This document shows, one piece after another, positions 1 to 6,021 of a stretch of DNA of 9,516 nucleotides (within the stretch, counting starts at the first letter, position 1; every line of letters begins with the position of its first letter). This stretch comes from Nitrospirota bacterium (lineage in GTDB: Bacteria > Nitrospirota > Thermodesulfovibrionia > Thermodesulfovibrionales > Dissulfurispiraceae). Below the pieces are notes generated by a model. That model was not told the DNA's origin and did not search any database. It was given only the letters and a program-made list of their open reading frames with translations. The translations under genes and the position numbers were made by a program. The stretch covers positions 1 through 9,516 of the forward strand of contig DUZI01000050.1 in assembly GCA_013349595.1 (NCBI GenBank), in the 5' to 3' direction.

Positions 1-135
1 AAGGGCTGGTGAAGGATTTTTATACGACACCTTATAAAAAAAGTTCCTTGGGCTTTGTCATAAGGCATTGCATTATAATGAATAAAGCAAAATTAAATAA
101 AATCTGTCGATTATAAAAATCCTGAAACAGCCCTT
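1..135 (+). repeat. MITE-like palindromic repeat, copy 1
   Basis: Short element with imperfect terminal inverted repeats: left arm 1-29 begins AAGGGCTGGTGAAGGA, and right arm 105-135, read on the other strand, begins AAGGGCTGTTTCAGGA. The arms share AGGATTTTTATA and CGACA and differ by three substitutions and a 2-nt gap. The interior is AT-rich and has no ORF, so the element is non-autonomous. An inner stem can form between CCTTAT (30-35) and ATAAGG (60-65). Both arms are identical to those of the copy at 8608-8732, which lies in opposite orientation; positions 41-70 are also identical to that copy. The right end is followed by ACTA (136-139), so a TA target, as in IS630/Tc1-type elements, is possible. 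The left flank lies outside the window. Confidence 0.8.
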
Positions 136-141
136 ACTAAG

Positions 142-156
142 CGCTATTTTTGGGAT
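142..156 (+). promoter_or_regulatory. Conserved upstream block, copy A
   Basis: The 15-nt block CGCTATTTTTGGGAT lies just outside the repeat and 12 nt before the putative -35 of the PHP gene. It recurs with one mismatch at 8774-8788, again 12 nt before a -35 and about 50 nt before a start codon. A degenerate inverted copy is at 8585-8601, beside the other repeat. It could be an operator, an upstream promoter element or the remnant of a duplicated leader; the sequence alone does not decide. Confidence 0.4.
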
Positions 157-168
157 TGATGAAAATCG

Positions 169-198
169 TTTACTTTTATGCTTTTTTTCTTGTATCCT
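169..198 (+). promoter_or_regulatory. Putative promoter of the PHP-TPR-rnj operon
   Basis: A -35-like TTTACT (169-174) and a -10-like TATCCT (193-198) are separated by 18 nt. Transcription would begin about 6-9 nt downstream, almost at the ATG at 208. No Shine-Dalgarno sequence is visible before that ATG, so a leaderless transcript is possible. Each hexamer is only a partial match to the sigma-70 consensus, and an alternative -10 is TATAAC at 200-205. Confidence 0.4.
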
Positions 199-207
199 TT
201 ATAACTT

Positions 208-861
208 ATGATTGATTTGCATACTCATAGTCTCTTTAGTGATGGTGAATTAGTCCCCTCAGAACTTGTCCAACGAGCAATCATCAAGGGGTATAAGGCT
301 ATTGCCATTACTGACCATGTTGACTCCTCAAACATTGATTTTGTGGTGCCAAGGATTGTTGATTTTGCTTATTCTATAAAAGATATGTTTCGCATAGATG
401 TAATTGCTGGTGCAGAGATTACCCATGCCCCACCATTAATGATACCTTCTCTTGCAAAAAGGGCAAGACAGTTAGGTGCAATGATTGTGATTGTTCATGG
501 AGAGACACTTGTTGAACCTGTTTTTGAAGGGACAAATAGGATTGCCCTTGAATCTCCAATTGATATACTTGCCCACCCCGGTTTGATAAGTGGTGAGGAA
601 ATAGAATTGGCAAAAAAAAATAATATAGCCCTTGAGATTACTGCAAGGAAGGGACATAGTCTCAGCAATGGGCATGTAGCAAAACTCGCCCTTGATATGG
701 GAGCTGATTTAGTAATAAATTCTGATAGTCACTCACCTTCAGACTTGATTACACAAGATTTTGCAATGAAGGTATTACTCGGGGCTGGCATACCGAGAAT
801 TAAGATAGATAGGGTTTTTGATAAGTCTTTTGAAATTGTTAAAAAAGTAATGGGAGGATAG
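208..861 (+). CDS. PHP-domain metal-dependent phosphoesterase (histidinol-phosphatase-like)
   Basis: 217-residue single-domain protein of the PHP superfamily, predicted cytoplasmic metal-dependent phosphoesterase. The metal-ligand set is complete: DLHTHS with H5 and H7, SDG with D12, TDH with H37, GAE with E70, VHGE with H97, AHPG with H123 and SDSH with D173 and H175. The family includes histidinol phosphatase and DNA-polymerase-associated PHP domains. The protein is shorter than HisK-type histidinol phosphatases (about 260-280 residues) and no his genes lie nearby, so its substrate is unknown. The start is chosen because PHP proteins begin with M-x-DLHTHS. No ribosome binding site precedes it, fitting a leaderless message. 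It is the first gene of an operon; the next start lies 4 nt after its stop, and its last codons (Met-Gly-Gly) contain the next gene's ribosome binding site. Confidence 0.88.
   Translation: MIDLHTHSLFSDGELVPSELVQRAIIKGYKAIAITDHVDSSNIDFVVPRIVDFAYSIKDMFRIDVIAGAEITHAPPLMIPSLAKRARQLGAMIVIVHGETLVEPVFEGTNRIALESPIDILAHPGLISGEEIELAKKNNIALEITARKGHSLSNGHVAKLALDMGADLVINSDSHSPSDLITQDFAMKVLLGAGIPRIKIDRVFDKSFEIVKKVMGG
852..858 (+). promoter_or_regulatory. Ribosome binding site fixing a TTG start
   Basis: GGGAGGA lies 7 nt before the TTG at 866, inside the last codons of the PHP gene. It settles the start of the TPR gene: no in-frame ATG occurs until well into the TPR region, and a later start would lose the membrane segment. 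Confidence 0.75.
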
Positions 862-865
862 TAAA

Positions 866-1519
866 TTGAAGTTAGAGAAAAAGCCACAAACAGATGAAGA
901 AAAGATTGTAACTACAATAACTGAATTAAAAGAACAATTTAGAGAAAAACAGAAAAATTTAGTATATCTTTTAGTAGGCTCTTTGTCTGTAGTTTTAATC
1001 CTATCAGTTGTATATATTTATACAACTTCGTCAAAGTCAAAGGCTGCTGAATTTGAGGCAGAGGGTTATAAGTATTTTTATGGTGCAAGAGGCAATGATG
1101 CCCAACTTATGTATTTAAGAGCCCTTGAAGCCTTTAAAAATGCTTATAACACAAGAAAGAGTGCCTATGCCCTATTATACATTGCAAATTGTTATGTGGA
1201 GCTTGGCAAATTTGATGATGCAATCACTACACTTAACGATTTAATAAGTAACTTTTCTGACCCTATAAACCTGTCTTTTGCCTATCACAAGCTTTCTTGG
1301 ATATATATGAAAAAAGAGGACTATCAAAAGGCCATTTCCACCCTTGAGAACCTCAAAAAGATTAAGGGGGCAGCACTGCAAGATTTAGCCTATTTTCAAA
1401 GTGCAATTATCTGGGAAATGGCTGGCAAGACAGAACAAGCACAGGCAGAATATAAAGAATTAATTGTAAAGTTTCCAAATTCACCCTTAACTTCTCAGGC
1501 AAAGGCAAAGATTAAATAA
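866..1519 (+). CDS. Membrane-anchored TPR protein (YfgM-like architecture)
   Basis: 217 residues, starting at TTG with a strong ribosome binding site 7 nt upstream. The layout is a charged cytoplasmic tail of about 30 residues, one hydrophobic helix (about residues 32-52), then a helical region with tetratricopeptide-like repeats. These include segments around YALLYIANCYVELGKFDDAI, LSWIYMKKEDYQKAI and IIWEMAGKTEQAQAEYKELI, each with the small/aromatic pattern of TPR helices. There is no cleavable signal peptide, so it is probably anchored with the repeats outside the cytoplasm. E. coli YfgM, an ancillary SecYEG partner, has the same arrangement and similar length, but homology is inferred from architecture only. 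It sits between the PHP gene and rnj, 19 nt before the latter, so it is probably co-transcribed. Its function is unknown beyond a protein-protein interaction role. Confidence 0.8.
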   Translation: MKLEKKPQTDEEKIVTTITELKEQFREKQKNLVYLLVGSLSVVLILSVVYIYTTSSKSKAAEFEAEGYKYFYGARGNDAQLMYLRALEAFKNAYNTRKSAYALLYIANCYVELGKFDDAITTLNDLISNFSDPINLSFAYHKLSWIYMKKEDYQKAISTLENLKKIKGAALQDLAYFQSAIIWEMAGKTEQAQAEYKELIVKFPNSPLTSQAKAKIK

Positions 1520-1538
1520 TTCATAGGAATCACATACA

Positions 1539-3191
1539 ATGCCTGCCCTTAAGTTAATACCTTTAGGCGGTCTTGAAGAAATTGGCATGAACATGGCTAT
1601 TGTTGAATATAGCGATGATATCATGGTAATTGATGCAGGATTGATGTTTCCTGATGAGAACATGCTTGGCGTTGATTTTGCGATACCTGACTTTTCTTAT
1701 TTAATCGAAAACAAGGAAAAAGTCAGGGCTGTTATACTTACTCATGGACATGAAGACCACACTGGGGCATTGCCTTTTCTCATAAAGGAGATAAATGCCC
1801 CTGTTTATGGCACTCCGCTTACTCTTGCCCTTGTCAAAGAAAAACTAAAGGAACACAAGTTCGAAAGTGCCGAATTGTATGAAGTCAGACCACGACAAAA
1901 GGTAAAAATCGGCTGCTTCACCGTAGAATTCATCAGGGTTACCCATAGTATTGTTGATGGAGTTGGTCTGGCAATAGAGACACCTGTTGGCATTATCATC
2001 CATACAGGAGACTTCAAAATAGATCCTACGCCTGTTGATGGTGAATTGCTTGACTTTAACAGATTTACTGATTATGGAGAACTTGGTGTAACCCTCATGA
2101 TGTCTGATAGCACGAATGCAGAAAAGGGTGGTTTTACCTTTTCTGAAAAAGAAGTCAGACGCTCCTTTGAGGACATCTTTGCAAAAACAAAGGGGAGGAT
2201 CATTATTGCTACATTTGCATCAAACATACACAGAATACAGCAGGTTATTGACGTAGCCGTTCAATTCTCAAGGAAAGTAGCCATCTCTGGTAAGAGTATA
2301 GTTTGCAACTCAAATATTGCCAACAAATTGGGTTATCTTAAGATCCCTGAAGGCACCTTGATAAAATTTGAAGATATAAATGAATACGATGACAACAAAA
2401 TTGTAATCCTCACCACAGGTAGTCAAGGTGAACCAATGAGTGTTCTTTCAAGAATAGCCATAAATGAACACAATATTTTAAAGATTAAACCGGGGGATAA
2501 GGTCATACTTTCAGCTAAGGTAATCCCGGGTAATGAAAGGTCTATTGGACAGATTATTAATCACCTAATGAGAAGGGGTGCAGATGTAATTTATGAAAAG
2601 GTATCAGAAATACATGTATCTGGCCATGCCTCAAAGGAAGAACTCAAGTTAATGATGAACCTTGTTAAACCAAAGTATTTTGTGCCAATCCATGGCGAAT
2701 ACAGGCATCTACGATATCATACAAAATTAGCCGAGAAATCAGGCATTAAAAGAGAAAATATCTTCATACTTGAAAACGGTGATGTCCTTGAGATTGATGA
2801 AAATGGTGCAAGGTTAAATGGAAAGATAAAAACTGGCAGGCTTTATGTTGATGGTAAGGATCTAGGTGGTGTAGAGGATATGGTATTAAGAGATAGAAGG
2901 GTGCTTGCTCAAGATGGAATCGTTATAATCTTAATAACCATAGAGAGAATGACACGAAAAATTATCTCCGATCCAGAGATTATAACGAAGGGGTTTATTC
3001 TTGAAGAGACTTCATCAGAAATTCTTAATGGTATTAAGGAGTTACTTTCAAAGACATTACGAGATATGGAAGAAGATACATTGTCAGATATTACTCTTTT
3101 GCAAGCAAAAGTAAGATCATCTCTTAAAAAATATTTTCGAAATAGAATGGAAAGAAAGCCATTAATAATGCCAATAATAATTGAGTTGTGA
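1539..3191 (+). CDS. rnj: Ribonuclease J
   Basis: 550 residues, close to the usual length of bacterial RNase J (about 555). The family combines endonuclease and 5'-to-3' exonuclease activity in mRNA decay and rRNA maturation, in the cytoplasm. Visible features are PLGGLEEIGMN at the N-terminus, typical of the family, and the metallo-beta-lactamase zinc motif HGHEDH (69-74). Then come THS (135-137) and HTGDFK (155-160), a beta-CASP insert containing SDSTNAEKGG and FASNIHRIQQ, and the closing motifs SGHAS and PIHGEYRHL that supply further catalytic histidines. A C-terminal domain of about 100 residues is present. A modest ribosome binding site AGGA (1525-1528) precedes the ATG. It is the last gene of the first operon; no terminator follows, and a new promoter overlaps its TGA stop. 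Confidence 0.96.
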   Translation: MPALKLIPLGGLEEIGMNMAIVEYSDDIMVIDAGLMFPDENMLGVDFAIPDFSYLIENKEKVRAVILTHGHEDHTGALPFLIKEINAPVYGTPLTLALVKEKLKEHKFESAELYEVRPRQKVKIGCFTVEFIRVTHSIVDGVGLAIETPVGIIIHTGDFKIDPTPVDGELLDFNRFTDYGELGVTLMMSDSTNAEKGGFTFSEKEVRRSFEDIFAKTKGRIIIATFASNIHRIQQVIDVAVQFSRKVAISGKSIVCNSNIANKLGYLKIPEGTLIKFEDINEYDDNKIVILTTGSQGEPMSVLSRIAINEHNILKIKPGDKVILSAKVIPGNERSIGQIINHLMRRGADVIYEKVSEIHVSGHASKEELKLMMNLVKPKYFVPIHGEYRHLRYHTKLAEKSGIKRENIFILENGDVLEIDENGARLNGKIKTGRLYVDGKDLGGVEDMVLRDRRVLAQDGIVIILITIERMTRKIISDPEIITKGFILEETSSEILNGIKELLSKTLRDMEEDTLSDITLLQAKVRSSLKKYFRNRMERKPLIMPIIIEL

Positions 3192-3197
3192 TATAAT
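3189..3197 (+). promoter_or_regulatory. Extended -10 promoter of the glutamate synthase operon
   Basis: TGATATAAT is a perfect extended -10 (TG-n-TATAAT), with the TG belonging to the TGA stop codon of rnj. No good -35 lies 17-18 nt upstream, which extended -10 promoters tolerate. The expected start near 3204 leaves a leader of about 55 nt before the first glt gene. No NtrC/sigma-54 type -24/-12 motif was seen. Confidence 0.55.
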
Positions 3198-3259
3198 TCG
3201 CGCCTTTAAATTCATAAACCAATCACTAAAATATATTAAAGAAACGAGGTAAGACAGAA

Positions 3260-4375
3260 ATGTGTAGACTTTCAGCGATAACATCAAGCGAATACATCTC
3301 GCCAATGGAACCCGTAATAGCCCTTGAGACCATGAAAGAGGGACATGACGGTTCTGGATTAGGGCTTACATTGAAGGATCTTGGTGGTGAGTTTGAAAAA
3401 CTCAAACAATACCCTATTCTTTCAGGAATATGCTCTACCAAAGGTATGGAAACACTTGATAGTTTTATGAAAAAATCTGGTTTTAAATTAAAACATCAGT
3501 GGTCTCCAAAGATAAAACCTGTAAAGGGGATTCAAGCAAGAGACTTTTACTTTGCAAGGGCTTACGACTATCCAGCTTCATATAAGCATAAGAGCTTTGA
3601 AGAAAAAGAAGATATCCTAATGAACACACGACTATCGCTCAGAAAGATTGGTGAGAAAGATCAGTCAATCTTTGCCTTTTCCTTTTTTCCTGATATTATT
3701 ACAATAAAAGAGGTAGGAGATCCCCTTGAGATAGCCGAGTTTTTTGGACTACAAAAAGATACCTTAAAGGCAAAGATAATCCTTGCACAGGGGAGACAAA
3801 ACACAAACTATGCAATATATTTATATGCCTGTCACCCCTTCTTTATACAAGGATACTCAACAATGACAAATGGAGAGAATACTGCCTTTGTTCCTATAAA
3901 AGAATTTCTATCAAGCAGAGGTTTCGCTGGATATATGGGTTATAACAGCGACAGTGAGGTCTTTACCCATATCCTTCACTATATAAGAAAAAAACTAAAA
4001 TATCCTCTCCATTATTACAAAGATGTAATCACCCCTTTGAAAGATTCGGAGATTCAAAATAGAAAAGATGCAGAGGCACTAAGACTTATCAAACAATCAT
4101 TAAGACCCCTTTGTATAGATGGACCTAACATGGTGATTGGTTTCACCCCTGAAGGATATTGTTTTATGGTTCAGGATTCTAAAAAGCTTAGACCTGGTAT
4201 AGTTGGTGGTGTTAAGGGCAAATATGGCTTGATGTCTGAAGAATGTGGTCTTGATAAAATTATCCCCAATAGAGACAGGTCAAAGGATATATTCCCAATG
4301 AAATACGATATGATAATCATCTCACCAGATGCAAAGGAGGTTAAAGTATGGAATCAACTTCAAGGGCAAGCATAA
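3260..4375 (+). CDS. Glutamate synthase glutaminase subunit (class II glutamine amidotransferase, GltB N-terminal domain)
   Basis: 371 residues corresponding to the N-terminal Ntn-hydrolase domain of GltB, encoded alone. It should hydrolyse glutamine and pass ammonia to the synthase core encoded next. Cys2 directly after the start Met is the expected nucleophile of class II amidotransferases (MCRLSAIT), exposed when Met is removed. The GHDGSGLGL segment matches the conserved substrate-side region of the family. The C-terminal part, with VIGFTPEGYCFMVQDSKKLRP and a later SEE, matches the end of glutamate synthase glutaminase domains. The GltB central domain is absent, as in other split archaeal-type enzymes. 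GAGG (3246-3249) lies 10 nt before the ATG. Its 3' end overlaps the next gene by 28 nt, suggesting coupled translation and equal subunit amounts. Confidence 0.88.
   Translation: MCRLSAITSSEYISPMEPVIALETMKEGHDGSGLGLTLKDLGGEFEKLKQYPILSGICSTKGMETLDSFMKKSGFKLKHQWSPKIKPVKGIQARDFYFARAYDYPASYKHKSFEEKEDILMNTRLSLRKIGEKDQSIFAFSFFPDIITIKEVGDPLEIAEFFGLQKDTLKAKIILAQGRQNTNYAIYLYACHPFFIQGYSTMTNGENTAFVPIKEFLSSRGFAGYMGYNSDSEVFTHILHYIRKKLKYPLHYYKDVITPLKDSEIQNRKDAEALRLIKQSLRPLCIDGPNMVIGFTPEGYCFMVQDSKKLRPGIVGGVKGKYGLMSEECGLDKIIPNRDRSKDIFPMKYDMIIISPDAKEVKVWNQLQGQA
4333..4340 (+). promoter_or_regulatory. Strong internal ribosome binding site for the FMN subunit
   Basis: AAAGGAGG lies 7 nt before the ATG at 4348 and inside the coding end of the glutaminase subunit. 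It supports that overlapping start over later Met codons, such as Met22. Confidence 0.75.
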
Positions 4376-6021
4376 ATTTTGACTCAAATCATTCCATTAC
4401 AATAAAAGAGATGCCCTATATCATCCATTGGCGTGATGATAGGTGTAAGAGATGTGGTAGGTGCACAGCTGTTTGTCCCTCAAAGGCAATAGTGCCTTCT
4501 GTAAGGGTTCAGAGAGTTGTCTCATCAGAAGGGGCAATACCTACTCCAAAGGCAATTAGAAAAGTAGTTCATGTAATTGAGCAGGTAAATGACATGGAGA
4601 GGTATTGCACTGGTTGTGCGGTTTGCAGTCTTGTATGTCCCAATGAAGCCATTTTTCCTGAATTTAACCCTCAAAATAAATTTCTCCATTACAAAAACAA
4701 AGGCGGAGATGGATATAAAAGAGGTGGCAGGAGAAATGACCCCTCTATCTCCACTCTGGACAGGATAAAATTTACAAGAATTTCTATGCTGACTGACCCT
4801 GCCCTTGATGCAGGCAGGCATGAGTTCAGGGTTCGCACATATTTGGGCAGGATAATGTCACCAGAATCACTTCCGCTTACAGTTGACAACGACAGTCTTA
4901 TAATAGATAAATCACGGGATCAATTTATACCACCAGTTAGGGAAATCTATCCCTTGATGATAGGCAGTATGTCAGTAGGGGCACTTTCACCGCCTATGTG
5001 GGAAGGTCTTGCTATGGGGATAACATATCTTAATGAAGTTGAGAATATGCCAGTTGTAATGTGTTCTGGAGAAGGTGGCATGCCACCAAGACTTTTAAAG
5101 TCAAGATTTTTAAAATACTTTATTATACAAATTGCCTCAGGTTATTTTGGCTGGGATGAGATAGTTCACTGCATTCCCAAGATGGTTGAAGACCCTGCAG
5201 GGATTGAGATTAAATATGGTCAAGGTGCTAAACCTGGTGACGGTGGTCTATTGATGGCTCAAAAGGTCTTAAAACTCATAGCTGGTATAAGGGGCGTGCC
5301 CATGTATGTTGACTTAGCCTCACCGCCAACCCATCAAACCAAATATTCTATAGAAGAGGCAGTAGCAAAGATGATACAGTCAATGTCTATGGCATGGGGT
5401 TTTAGGGTGCCTGTATATCCCAAGATTTCTGGCACTAAGACAGCTCGTGCAGTTCTTAATAATCTTGCAAGAAACCCTTATGCAGCAGCCCTATCCATTG
5501 ATGGTGAAGATGGAGGCACAGGTGCAGCCTATAATGTATCAATGGATAAGATGGGACATCCCATTGCATCAAATCTTAGAGATTGTTACCTTGACCTTGT
5601 AAAACAAGGCAAACAAAATGAACTCCCCCTAATTGCTGCAGGTGGAGTTGGAAAGAAAGGCAACTTAGCAGCAAATGCAGCAGCCTTGATCATGCTGGGT
5701 GCATCAGCAGTATCTATTGGTAAGTATATTATGCAAGCAACCGCTGATTGTCTTGGTGATGAATATAATCGTTGTAATTTGTGTAATACAGGAAAGTGCC
5801 CAAGGGGTATCACCACTCAAGATCCAAGACTTTACAGAAGACTTGATTCCGCAAAGATTGCAGAAAGGGTTGTAGAGGTTTTCAAGTCTGCAGATGTGGA
5901 GTTAAAAAAGATCTTTGCCCCAATGGGCAGGAGCACAGAGTTGCCAATCGGAATGTCCGATGGCTTGAGTATTGACGATAAAGCAATGGCTGAAAGATTG
6001 GAGATAAACTATGCCTGTTAA
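4348..6021 (+). CDS. gltB: Glutamate synthase FMN-binding core subunit with N-terminal 2x[4Fe-4S] ferredoxin domain
   Basis: 557 residues. It makes glutamate from 2-oxoglutarate and ammonia on an FMN-bearing TIM barrel. The N-terminus carries two ferredoxin-type cluster motifs, C33-C36-C39-C43P and C87-C90-C93-C97P, absent from classical bacterial GltB. The synthase domain (about 150-550) shows PLMIGSMSVGALS, CSGEGG, KYGQGAKPGDGG, SPPTHQTKYSIE, PKISGTKTA, LSIDGEDGGTGAA and AAGGVGKKG, all hallmarks of the GltS FMN domain. C476-C479-C484P matches the position of the [3Fe-4S] cysteines. The GXGXG domain is not here but begins the next protein. The gene overlaps the genes on both sides (28 and 11 nt). 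The extra clusters suggest a path for electrons from ferredoxin or from the downstream subunit; that path is inferred. Confidence 0.93.
   Translation: MESTSRASINFDSNHSITIKEMPYIIHWRDDRCKRCGRCTAVCPSKAIVPSVRVQRVVSSEGAIPTPKAIRKVVHVIEQVNDMERYCTGCAVCSLVCPNEAIFPEFNPQNKFLHYKNKGGDGYKRGGRRNDPSISTLDRIKFTRISMLTDPALDAGRHEFRVRTYLGRIMSPESLPLTVDNDSLIIDKSRDQFIPPVREIYPLMIGSMSVGALSPPMWEGLAMGITYLNEVENMPVVMCSGEGGMPPRLLKSRFLKYFIIQIASGYFGWDEIVHCIPKMVEDPAGIEIKYGQGAKPGDGGLLMAQKVLKLIAGIRGVPMYVDLASPPTHQTKYSIEEAVAKMIQSMSMAWGFRVPVYPKISGTKTARAVLNNLARNPYAAALSIDGEDGGTGAAYNVSMDKMGHPIASNLRDCYLDLVKQGKQNELPLIAAGGVGKKGNLAANAAALIMLGASAVSIGKYIMQATADCLGDEYNRCNLCNTGKCPRGITTQDPRLYRRLDSAKIAERVVEVFKSADVELKKIFAPMGRSTELPIGMSDGLSIDDKAMAERLEINYAC
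6000..6003 (+). promoter_or_regulatory. Ribosome binding site for the GXGXG-GltD fusion
   Basis: GGAG lies 7 nt before the ATG at 6011, within the end of the FMN-subunit gene. It supports the start with an 11-nt overlap. Confidence 0.6.

Noticed and set aside
55..79. TTGTCA and TATAAT inside repeat copy 1 as an outward promoter
   Set aside because: The spacer is only 13 nt, and the TATAAT is not conserved in copy 2.
1..135. CRISPR or tandem-repeat array
   Set aside because: There are only two copies, about 8.5 kb apart and inverted, with no regular spacers.
3192..3259. Terminator or riboswitch between rnj and the glt operon
   Set aside because: No hairpin with a T-run and no recognisable aptamer was seen in these 68 nt; only the promoter and ribosome binding site are supported.
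6011..6021. Frameshift between the FMN subunit and the GXGXG-GltD fusion
   Set aside because: The 11-nt overlap has its own ATG and ribosome binding site, and both proteins have complete domain boundaries, so this is a normal coupled gene overlap.
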